From positions 3,647,651 to 3,711,650 of the forward strand of contig JABAKD010000008.1 of assembly GCA_012845835.1 (NCBI GenBank): 64,000 bases of DNA, given 5' to 3'. Each line of letters starts with the position of its first letter. Position 1 is the first letter of the stretch. A program made the translations under genes and the position numbers. Below, in pieces: positions 46,301 to 58,300 of the stretch. The notes beneath the pieces were generated by a model that saw nothing but the letters and a program-made list of their open reading frames with translations, did no database searches and had not been told where the DNA came from. Source of the DNA: Undaria pinnatifida (lineage: Eukaryota > Sar > Phaeophyceae > Laminariales > Alariaceae).

Positions 46301-49300
46301 CGTTTTCCTACCATTATTTTTCATTCCGCCATGGGTTAAGTAAGATGTACGACACTCGTTGGTTTCAATACTGGCATTTTTTCCAACCCACATCTGAGGT
46401 CGAAAAAATATATCGCAAACACCCTAATAGCGGGGGGAATAACGATTTTACAGAGGACCATAGTAATGAGGACCCACGATATGCACAAAAACCTATACCA
46501 GGTACCAGGTACATCATAAGGTTTCCACATATATTTTAACAGGAAAAAAAAAAGTGAAGAAAAAAAGAAAAAAATGCCCCCCTTCAGGGATTTTTTCTTC
46601 ACCCGGCTCTTGCGGGGTGCTCGAAAAACTACAAAAACTGTTCGCACCAGGTGCCACAGGTAGCAAGCAAGCCGCAGGCGAGAGGCGAGAGAGCGAGGAC
46701 TCACTCGTACCAAACTGCTGTAACGCTCAAAGCACCGAGCTGTCTAGAGCACTACACACAGAGCAAAGATATCCCTACCCGTTTGGTGCGGCAGCGGCAT
46801 TAGTAGTGCAAGACCGATGCTGCTAGTTTTTGGCCGTGTGAAGGGCGATAGCTTCCGTAATCTTGACCGGCGTGAAGTGGCTGATCCATCCAAAGCGAAC
46901 TTTCTTTACTCGTGCTCGGTATTATTCCACCCAACGACACCAAATAAGTTTGTTTATGCTTTGAGAACCTCCAAGATGGCTTCAACTCCACACACACGGC
47001 AACACACTCCTTATCAAGGGGGGTGGGGAGGCCACATGAGCGGTATGCATAAGACGTATTCAACCGTGGCGGGCCCGGTAGCTACCGCAGTCGTCAACGG
47101 CGTGGGCTGATCTCTCAGGAAGAAACTCGATTCTACCCCGCGAAGCACAGCACATCCCAGGAGCTTGACTCAGCATTTTCAGAACAACGGAGTCCGCTCG
47201 AAAACCACACACAGGACCAGACGAGCCTTACCCGCTTGCTGCGGCGGCGAAGTATGACGAGCACCAAGCGCCATACGCTGCGAGTTTCATTTAAGGGTGT
47301 GATGACTGCCCTAGTCGTGTGTGCTGTCTGCTGCTGTTGTCTGCTGCTGCTCTCGCTGGCCAAAACGAGCCAAAAAGCAACTTATCTCGCACGTCACAGC
47401 CAGTGGGCTACTCGCACTGTACATTCTCCAATTAAGTTGTTTCGTAAGGTATAATTTGTCAAACCAATCCGAACCCCTTGAATTTGTTCAACATTTTTGG
47501 AATCACTCTGGAAATTTTCACGGCAAAGAAACGCGGTGCAACCTACTCCGGTCAAATTTTCCAAGCTGACGCACAATTTAGCTGCGATTATTTCTGCGTG
47601 GAAACCCTACATTTACCTGTTTTTAGTAACCACATTTCGTCCTCATTACTATGTTCCCCTTGTAGTAGTATAATTAGCGATTCCATTTTTACCGTTACAG
47701 TTAGCATAATATGTGAGTAAGGCAATATCACTACAGCTGTTAAATGGTGTACAGTACATACCCCACGATCGTAACACCTAGATTAATGATAACAACAAAG
47801 GACACTTTGTTCTTTTATATAATTGTGAGAAAAACGATGCAATATATACGTACATAAACTTTAATTTCCATGTCACTTAACATGTCAATGTTACCATCAT
47901 GGTTCGTTGCAGGAGTAACGTCCATTATTACTATTGATTACGTTTTGACCGCCGAAAACTTACTAAAAACGGGCGACCGGTGCATTGCGGAGCTTGTAAC
48001 GATGAGTATCGACCATCGATTTGTCGAACTGACAGCTGACGTTGTTAGAATAATTCTATAAAATAGCGAAACGGTTTCCAACTGTTTAGAGAAAAGATAA
48101 AATACTTGAAATTATAGTGGGGGGGTGGTATTAAAAGCATCAACACGTACACTAGCAAAACAGTTCCACAAGCAGTATATATTCCAATATACCAGCTTGT
48201 TGTGCCTGTGTCGTGTAGCTTTTGACTTCGCTCTTCGGGCGCACTCCGTACCCCCTTAGCCCGGGCTGCCTCGTGTGATCAATGCCGCAATCATCGTTAC
48301 ACCATCATATCGTCACAGTGGATTTCGGCATTTCCCCTCCCCAACTCACCTTAGCCTTAGCCCTTTTTTTCTCCGCGGCGGTCATGTTAGTCATGTCCGG
48401 AAGCCCTCCCCCTTCACCCGCCCCCCCCCTAGGCCTGTCGTCGTAGATCTTCAGGTAGGCTCGGATGAGGATGGCAGACGCTTGGCGGTAGCTCTTCTGG
48501 GACCGTAGGTCGTCCACCATTCGGAGCATCCCTAGGTATGACCGGAGAGTCACCTTTTTACGTTTTATTAATGAGAGTGTGGGGGAGGGAGGGAGGGAGG
48601 GAGGGAGGGAGGGAGGGAGGGAGGGAGGGAGGGAGGGAGGGAGGGAGGGAGGGAGGGAGGGAGGAAGGGAGGGGGGGGGATTAAGGGTTTAACTTTGGTG
48701 GCGGTGTGCTGCTTGATCAAAATATTGTCAGTATTGTTCTCACCATAGCTCAATGCCATAATTTATAAGCCTGTGGTCGCGAAAAGGCGAAAGGAGTCCA
48801 CAGGTGGGCAGGAAAATCGAAACAAAACAAAAACTCGGCCGGGGGGGGTGCGACACCATGATGACGGCCACTTTCCGTGATGTGGCGCTAAAGGCTGATA
48901 GCATAGCATAGCAGAGCATAGCGAAGCATAGCACAGCATAGCATGGCATGGCATAGCGCAGCACAGCAACGCACAGCACACCATAGTAAAGAATGGCACA
49001 CAACATAAAAGCAAAGCATGGCATGGCATGGCGCAGTACAGCATACCAAAGCATCGCATAGCCTGGTCGAACCTGGCCAAGCCTAGCACGGCCTAGCATA
49101 CGACAGCGTAACATGGCAGTCTAGCCTGACCTCCCCCCGTTTTACCGATAGCCCCACCGCACCCCACCCCACCCCACCCCACCCCATCCCTCCTTACCTT
49201 GCGCATAAACAGGGTGTGGTGCGGAAGTCGAGCTGATCTTCCAACAACAAAACGGCTAATACCCCCCGCGGCCTCCGTTTCCTCTTGTGTAAGGGATGCG

Positions 49301-52300
49301 AGGGCTTGTTAGTACTAAAAACTTCCAGGACTTTTGACAGCTGGTAATCCGGCTCTCGGGTCGGGTCAGGAGGTTCCCAAAAACTCTCGGGTCGAGTGGG
49401 ATCGGATCAGGAGGTGTTTTGAAATCTCACGGGACGGGTTGGATCGGGTCAGGAGGTTTTTCAATCACACGGGTCGTAACGGGTTACCTTGACTTGACCT
49501 GACCCGTGAAAAGCCACGAAAACTACCTTGACGCGCGAAAACGAGTACACCGCCGCCCCGTACCTTGCGCATGCAGTAGGTGTGGAAGTCGAACTGATCT
49601 TCGACGAAGTCCTCAAAGTGTGCGTGCACCGCAAGCGCTTTTTTCATCGCCAGGCCGGGCTTCCCAGCTCGGATCTGCGCCTTCGCCCACTCCAACTCGA
49701 ACCAGCTGCGAACGCCAATGAAAAAACGTGGAAACAGCAACCAAGAGGGCGTGGGGTGGGGGGGAAGGTGAAATACCAGTAAAGCCGCTATTGAGAGGTT
49801 GGTGCGAGCGGGTGTGGGGATACAAGCACTCTCCCGAATTATTATTTACTCAGTATAAAATTCAATGGACCAAAAACAGTCTAAAGTACAAAAAAAAACA
49901 CGACGGCAAATAAAGTGATACTAGCTGATACCAGCAATAGCTGCAACAACCGTGACAGCAATTAACGGGAGTCCCCTCATGCCCGTGCACTCTGCTACCT
50001 CTGCTCCGACGTACTGTTATATCGTACCATCTACTTCCGCACGATGATGCACTACTGTACAATAGGCACCGCCTACAAGGGGCTACGCCCAAATAAAAAC
50101 TCTGATTCATGCTACGAACAGACGATAGGGACCAAGCTCATGGTAGGGCGGTCGCTTTTGCGACCTCATTTTTCAGTGGGTGGGGCTCACCCGAGCGAGT
50201 GAGACCCTCCCTCTCCTTTCCGGTGTTAACCTTTCGTGCTTTGTGTTTGCGACGTGACACCCCAATGGGAAAACTAGCCACGCTGCGCCAAGCAAACCGT
50301 CTCAAGACGATTTGGCAGTGAGGTACAGCTTCACTCGGACAAGCGGCCCAAACCCGGCAGTGAAGATGGGGTATGATACTAAATACCGTATACTATAGCA
50401 CACTATATAGCACTTCTAATGCCTTTACAACTGGAAACCCATTTTTGAGGACAAAACTACTTGGAAATAGTACAGGGAACGGTTTCGGGGCCGTAAAGGG
50501 GTTTAGGCCAAAATGGTTTGAAAGTTGCAGGGCTCCTCAACCGTGGCAATGCCCAATGTCTCCTAGTTTCCGAAGGCAGGAAGCCTCCTTCAAGCGCGCG
50601 AAAACTGGGAGCTTAGTTTTACAGCAGAAAGCATGTTGGCATGGTACCGAATAGTACCGACATCACCAATCGTTTTACGGTAGTTTAATATTCTTACAGT
50701 AGTGTTACCGTGTTTCTAGCACAATACCTGCACTGCATCTCGAATAGGTTGTGCTGCGGGTCTCCCTCGTGCCTTGTAAAGATAGCAATCGTCTGCTCCG
50801 CCTTAGAGATTTGCCCGCTGCGGAGGAGGTACTTCGTGGCCTGTCATGTACGGCGGGCATATGCAATAGTGATTGATGGGCATCAAGGATATGATTAGCA
50901 ACGGTCATAGCAACAGCAACAACAGCAGCAGTAACAACAACAACGACGGCAGCAACACCAGCTGCAACATCAGCAACGACAACATGATCACCAACACCAA
51001 CACTACAACCACCACCACCACCACCTGCAACATCCCAACATCAACACCTCCAGAGACAACAACAAAAACAACATGACCCCAACAACAGCAAAACCATCAA
51101 CAACACCACCAAACACGCAATAAAGCAAGAAGGTACTACGGGATGGATGAAGGCAACATGGAACAAAAAGGCAACACAGCAAACACAGGGCCACAATAGT
51201 TACACCGCACAAGCCGAAGACAGCGATTCGGCACAGGGGGCGAAATATCAAACAAACTAACGGAACGGCACAGGAAGGCAACAACGAAACGGCACCAGGA
51301 GCAACACAACAAGGCAAAAGCGAAACGGCAAAATTGCGAACCGACACAACAAGGCAAGAGCGAAAAGGCACCTTGCTATTCATGTAACGGTCGGCCTTGT
51401 CCAGCTCTCTCGCCGAGTCGACCGCCCCCGCTGCCATCGTCAATGCCCCCATCTTCTTGAGCACCCTTCCCCTTCGCTGCATGAAGTCCAGCATGGACGG
51501 CTGGAGCGTCACACACTCCTGGGAGGGAGGGGGGGACGGGGCGTTACAAAACAAGGGGGACCGGGGGGTGCGGGTGAACAACAGAAAATGCGAGCAAAAC
51601 ATTGGAAGAAACACAAATGCAATCTAGAGAGTAAAGTAAACCTCCCATACGTAGAACCGCACCTTTTTTCTGTGTAGAAACTGCTTGGAACTAGAGTAGG
51701 ATAGTCACCGAACACGCTTTTCCGGGGACACAAGTACTCTGAACTACGCATACCATTTTTTCTTTTTTTTCATTCCTTTTATTATCCTCGCACTGCTCTC
51801 TTGCTCCTCCCAGGAGCAACTCAAACCCGGGGTCACATAGCGACTCCTCCTCCCCCATCCCCACCACGGTACGAGCCTTTATTTTATCGCGACAAGATTT
51901 CAGTATTTCTTCCCGCGTCGACTCGCGTCGAACACTGTAAGGAAAAACAAACATACCTGGTACCAGGTACATAACAAAAGGGTTTGCACCCGCTTGTCGG
52001 GGACAGTGTACTTGGCACTACGTACGAAGGGTGCCGTAAATATTTCAGCACTTGACCTTACTAATAGCAAAACGGTGAAGAATACTCCCCACCTCCAGCG
52101 TGTCGCACGCTTCCTTGAGGTAACCCGTCCTCTCTTCCAGCTGAGCCCTGAGGAACAGCGTCCACGCAAGGGTGTCCGCCGGCTCCTTCTCCCCCTCCCC
52201 CTCCCCCTCCCCCTCCGCCCCAGCCGAGGGAAACCTTCCACTTGACCGCAGCGACTCCACATAACTGTCGACGAAATACGCCGGTTCGGTCCCGCCGCGA

Positions 52301-55300
52301 AACAAATAAAGCGGAATGGAGGGAGTTGTAGAGGGACGGAGGGAGGGGGGAGAGGGGAGACAAGAGAAACGGGGGTCAGTGAAAGATGTCCGGACGATTT
52401 AGGGTCATCAGAGCTACGCAGAGGCACGGCGGCTTCCTTATCTGACGCCACGGGAACCGAAGAATACGCCACAGCTACCGCTGGATTCCAAATGCAATTG
52501 AGTTAAATTGTCATACCTGGTACATTTATGAAAGTACGTAGAAGTGTGGTGAGCCAAAGTTTTATTTTTGTCGATCAGGCGGGGGACAAAGCAATAAAAT
52601 AAAAACATCGATGCCCCCCGCTCAGTGCACCCAGCCGCCACGCCATGCCAGCTGCAAAAAAAAAAGGGAGGGGCGGGGGGGTAGGCCAATCGACCGACAC
52701 GCCTACTATCGACTTAGATTAATCCTGGTCGAAAAAGTCGAGGGCCCCTCACGATCAGGACCAAATATGTCAGGAGACGGCACTTTCAGCCCTAGACGGA
52801 CGGCAATTTTCCGATAACGTACCTTGACTGACGCCCAACTACTAGTTTTTAGTGTGGAACGCTTGGTTTGACACCCTTGACCGCTGGACGTTTTCCCTTG
52901 ACTGACCGTCTCCTGGCATCGTTGATCAGGACTGTCGACGAATTCCGCTCGACAGATATTGCCGGCCGGTGGCTACAATGACAATACTGATACTGTAGCC
53001 GCGCGACCAAACATGCTCAACGCTAGAGCCAACGCAGCGCATACAGCGCGTTGACAAATACAGCCATCGAAATTAAAAAAAAAAACTGTAGGACAGGCAA
53101 CCGACAAAAAAAAAAAAGTCGGCTAGCGCAATTTTTTACTCACCTATTGGTGAGGCTCATCACCATCTGCTGCACCGGGTGCTTCCGGAGATCGAAGGCG
53201 TCGGTTACCACAGGGGATGGTCGTCCCAACGTCCCCTCCCCCCCCTTCCCCTCAACCTGTACCCCCTCGGCCTCGAAGACAGAAGAGAGGTCGGACCCCA
53301 AGGAGGGCACGCCCTTGCGGAGGTGACGCCGCATGTACTCGCCTGTGCCGAAACATATTTAAAAACGAAACAAATTCAAAACACTGAAAACAAACTAAAC
53401 CAAAAGCAATAAATACTGATTAGTACGGTGTCTAAAATGAGAAAAAAAAACGGGGACATGTAAACGGGGGGGGGAAGGAATGGGGCAAAACAGGGTCACC
53501 CGTCGGCCCTGAAGATGGAGGAGAGGTCGCACCCAACCATACGGACGGTACACTCTTGCGAAGGTGGCGTCGCATGTACTCGTCGTCTGTTTCGCAAAAA
53601 ATAAACACACACCTGAAGCAAAATGTTACAATAGTGATAAGTCTACCAGGCTGGCCTAAGTAAAGTGCATACCAGGCAAACAAAACAAAACCAACCAAAG
53701 CAACAAAACATAATACAAATAAACAGCAAAAACAACGCAGTACAGAGAGAAAAAAAAACATACGGCATCCACTCACCCAAGGAAGCACGAAGCTCCTCCC
53801 CCTCCAAAAAGGTTAAGGGAATGCGCGCGGCCGAGGGGCTCCCCGGGAAAGTTTCCCGAAGCCCACGGTACGCCTCCGTCAGTGCGGAGATCTGTTCCGG
53901 GCCGAGCCGCCCCGAGGCCCTTAGCGCGCCCGAAGGAAGGGCACACGCGGTAAGCCTTAGAGCCCCCGCGCATTCCTCCGGGTTGAGTTTGAGCACTGCA
54001 CATTGCAAACCCCTGTGGAAGATGTAGTTCTCCTCCCCCCTTTCCAGGAGACTCCTATTTGCCGGCGGGGCGGGGGGCGGGGGGGGGGGCGTGTCCTCAT
54101 TTGAAGAGGGGGGGGGGCGAACTCATTTATTGCCTGCCTTAGTCATTACACCATTGGCGACGCAGCCCCTTCGAGGGGGGAGGGGGGGGGAGGTACTTTT
54201 GTGTGGCTTGCCTTAAGTCATTTGACCATTGACCACGCACCCCTTTCAAGACGGGGCACCGTTCTTATACACCTAACAGAAACGCCTCCAACGTTTGGGC
54301 ATGGGGGTGGGGAGGGGGGGTGGCAGGGGAGAGTGGGGAGGGAGGAGGGGGGGGGGGGGGGCTTGGCAAGGCTCGAAACTTTATTGTAACGCCGTCCTTG
54401 AGCAACGTTAGGAACAGACTACTGTATACCTGGTATTTGATACCAAGTAGTATATAAAAGTTAACTTACACTATACCAGGTAACAATTGTTGGTTTTATG
54501 CATACTGTATCCCACAAAGGTCTTTTTCCTCCCTCAATGTGGGTTTTACAGTTTCCGTGCACAGAACAAGGCTGAACGTCTTAGTCCTGTTGATCCTGGC
54601 ATTAGCAGGGGAGTCACCGATCTGTATCCTTCACGAGGGTACACACCCCGTAACACGCGCGATGGAAGTATCACACGCAGCTTGCGAAGCTGAGTTTTGA
54701 CCAAAAATCTTTTTGGTCGATCTCACAGCTAAAGCATATTTATTCATTCTTTTATTTTAATATATACGTGTACTACAGCGCTCATCGCTACTTGTAAGCA
54801 CGTTTCTATTTGAAAAAATATGAAAAAAAAAAGTCCCGCAAATCGAACCTGGCGTTCTTATTATTTATACTTGTACGTAGACAATTCTTGTTCGTGAGGT
54901 TATACCCAAATTCGATTAAAATCGACGAGAGCATAAATAGCTGAAAAGTGCGAATGCTAAATGAGCACTGTGCGCGATTAAATTGAAGGCATGTACCGGG
55001 GGGAAGGAAAGACACCTGTGGCCACGGCTTGGCCGGAAGGTCGTTGAGGGTAAAACCCTTTACGGGTTGAGCTGGAGAGGAAAAGTGATAATAAACAAAA
55101 GAGATAACAAAGTGAAAAACCGTGGCCTCTTTGAGAGCAGAGAGAGGCGTGTTTGACGAGGGGAGTCGGTACATACAAAATGACGTGTACATACCTGTAG
55201 ACCTCCACAGCGTCCTCGTGCCTGCCGAGCGCCAGCAGCAGCTCCCCCTTCTTCTTCGTCCAGCTCAGCTTGTCGAGCACCTGAGACAACACCAAAACAG

Positions 55301-58300
55301 TAAACCTGACGATACTCAGTGACACATCGCACCTCATCACAACAAGCTTGTCCTGTCCTGTGAAAAAGAAAAAACGACCGAGATCTCAACGATACAAGAA
55401 AATGGACCACACCCAATCAAACCACGAAAAACAAGCAAACAAACCAAACAAAACCGAAACCAAAACCAATCAGGGCAAGCTCCACCTTTTCCTTGCAATT
55501 CTCGACGAAACCCAACCCAGCCCAACCCATTTCAACCCAAGCCCAACTCAGAACCAACTAAAACCAACCAAAACCAACAACAAACCAACGCCAATCAGAG
55601 AAAGCCTCACCTACTCCTTGCGATTCTCGAGGTGGGTTGGCTAACCCGAACCAAACCACCCAACCCAAACCAAACCAAAAACACCAGAGAAAGCCTCACC
55701 TACTTGTCGCAATCTTCGAGGTGCAAGCCACCCCAACTCACCCCAACTCACCCCAACTCACCCCAACTCACCCCAACCCAACGCGACTCAACTCAACCCA
55801 ACCCAACCCAACCCAACCCACCCCAACCCAACCCAACCCAACCCAGAACCACAACCAAAATCAGGCCAAAAAACACACCAACACCAACCACAATAAAAGC
55901 AAGTCTAACCTTGTCCTTGCATTCCTCAAGGTGGTCCAGGGCTTCCTGCTTCATGCCGGCGTCGCTCATGGCGAGGTTTTTGTAAAGAAGGAGCTCGCTG
56001 TGGGTATACCTTTCTTCTGCTCTGTGGTGCTGGTTTCCCTGCTCAAAAACGTCAATGTAAACATAAAAACGAACGCGAACTCAGTTTGACGTTTTCGTAG
56101 AGAAGACGCATACTGTCGTGGGTACATGTGCTCTCTTGGGCTCGTTGGCTTCGGTTTCGCGGCTAAAAAACGCCAACATAAACATACTAACACATGCAAA
56201 AACACTAGAGAGGTTTTTGTAGAGAAGCAGCATGCTGCTGTGCATAAATATTCTCTCGTACGCTCTTCGGTTTGGATTTTCCTGCTTAAAACTCTCCAAA
56301 AAACACAAAAACGCAAAACCAAGCACATTATGCATGTAACATATTGTGAGGTTTCCGTAGAGACGCTTCCTGCTGCGGGTTTGCTTCCCTGCTCAAAACG
56401 CCAACGCCAACGTCGAAAGACACGTATCTGGCAACAAATTCGTAAAACTTTCTCCAGAGCAAAAGATCGCTGCGGGTTGGTGCCCCTTCATTAAAACGCC
56501 GACGTAAACGTCAAAACCCGCCAACACTGCATACACGGTGTGGTTTTCGGAAAGAAGCTCACCGCTGCGGGTTGGCTCCCCTGCTTAAAAACGCCAACGT
56601 AAACATCAAAACACGAAGCACATGGTGAGGCTGCCGTAGAGAAGCCCACTGCTGCCGGTTGTTGTTACTGATGATGATCATCCTCCCGTTAACAATACCC
56701 CCCCAAAAAACATAACACAATTGCACCCCCCCCCCCCTCCGTCCCCCTCCCCTCTCCCCCCGGCCTCGTCTCCGCCCCGCCTCGCCTCCCTGCTCCCCCC
56801 GAGGCGTACCTTACTTGTCCTTACGAAACTGTCAAAAGACTTTGAACCACCGTTTCAGCATTACCGCCCACTGCACACAATATACCGTCTATGGTCAAGC
56901 ATGAAATGAGTACCCCCCCCCCCCCAGCCCATACCCCCCGAGGCGTACCTTGGTTGTCTTGATGAAGGTGTCGATTACCTGAACCGCGGTTTCAGCATTT
57001 CCGCCAACATGATTGCCCACTGCGTACGCCGTCCAGTTTTGCTGCAGGTTGGACTTCAGGCCCAGAAGCCTCCGACGAGTCTCTACGAAACCCTGCAATG
57101 TAGCGGAGTGGGGTTGGGGGGGGGGGGGGTAGGGGAACGGCGGTGTAGTGTCAAGTCGTGTAGAATAGTACCAGGTATAATTAGTGTAGTGTTTTAGCGT
57201 GTAGTGGGGTGGGGTGGGGTGGGGTGGGGTGGGGTGGGGTGGGGTGGGGTGGGGTGGGGTGGGGTGGGGTGAGGTTGCCGTGGATTGGGAGGTGTGTGTG
57301 GTGGGGCGAGGTGGGGCGAAGTGGGGTGGAAAATGTACGGCACACTAATTCCAAGTAATTTCTCCCCAAAACATGTGAGTCCAGCTCTAAACGGGTTATC
57401 AGTTAACGCAAGATTCCCTGTAGATGCGGTTGGCCTGAAATCGCGGGAGTGTCGCAAGAGTCGCAAGAGTCGCAAGAGTCGAAAGAGTCGACAGGGAGAA
57501 CAGAGGCGTCCCTGTGAGCCTCGTACGCGTTTCAAGGTATAACATAAAACACTTATTGACAAAGCTAAAGAAAAAAGTAAATTGTTGACACATCAATAGG
57601 CACCAAGCGAGTAATCGGGCAATTAACACCGACCAGCTTATAGTAAAACAAAAAGTACGTGAAACCTTTCGGGCCTTGAGCTATGATTCAAGAATACCAG
57701 GTAGCTACCAAAGGCATGACAAGTGCCATGTTATCCACCCGTCTCGGGTCAGTGCGCCACAGTACGAACGGGACCCTTTCGTGCAGCTTGTTGTATTTGT
57801 GCTGTTCGGACACGAAATGTGTTCCCCATGTCCAAGCAGCACCCGCGTTGCTTCGACGGGTCGATGCTGCAAACGTCACTTTATCGGTCAATACTTCCCT
57901 CTCGAGTACCAAAGGGGTTGTAACCCCTTTAGAGCCCCAAACCCCTCCCTATACAAATTCAAAGTACTTTGTCCACAAAAAACGGGTTTCCAGTTGCCAA
58001 GGTGTCAAGTTAAGCCTTACTCGTATGAGACTTCCGAAGCTGAAAGAAGCAAAAGCGAAAAAACAGGGCTTTTTAAGGTTTGTGTGTGACCCGACACGCC
58101 GATCACGCCAGGAGGTTCTCAACACCTCGCGGGCCGAGTGGGGTCGGGTCGGGAGATGTTTGAAATCTCACCGGACGGGTCGGGTCGGGTCGGGTCAGAA
58201 GGTTTTCAAATCTCGTGGGTCGGGACGGGCTACCCTGACTCGACCTGACCCGTAAAAAGCCCTTGAAAAAAGGCGATTACAGCACCTGCCGCGTGTGACA

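Noticed and set aside
57200-57275. Telomeric repeat
   Set aside because: (GGGGT)n is short, internal to a NAA15 intron and not followed by other telomere sequence.
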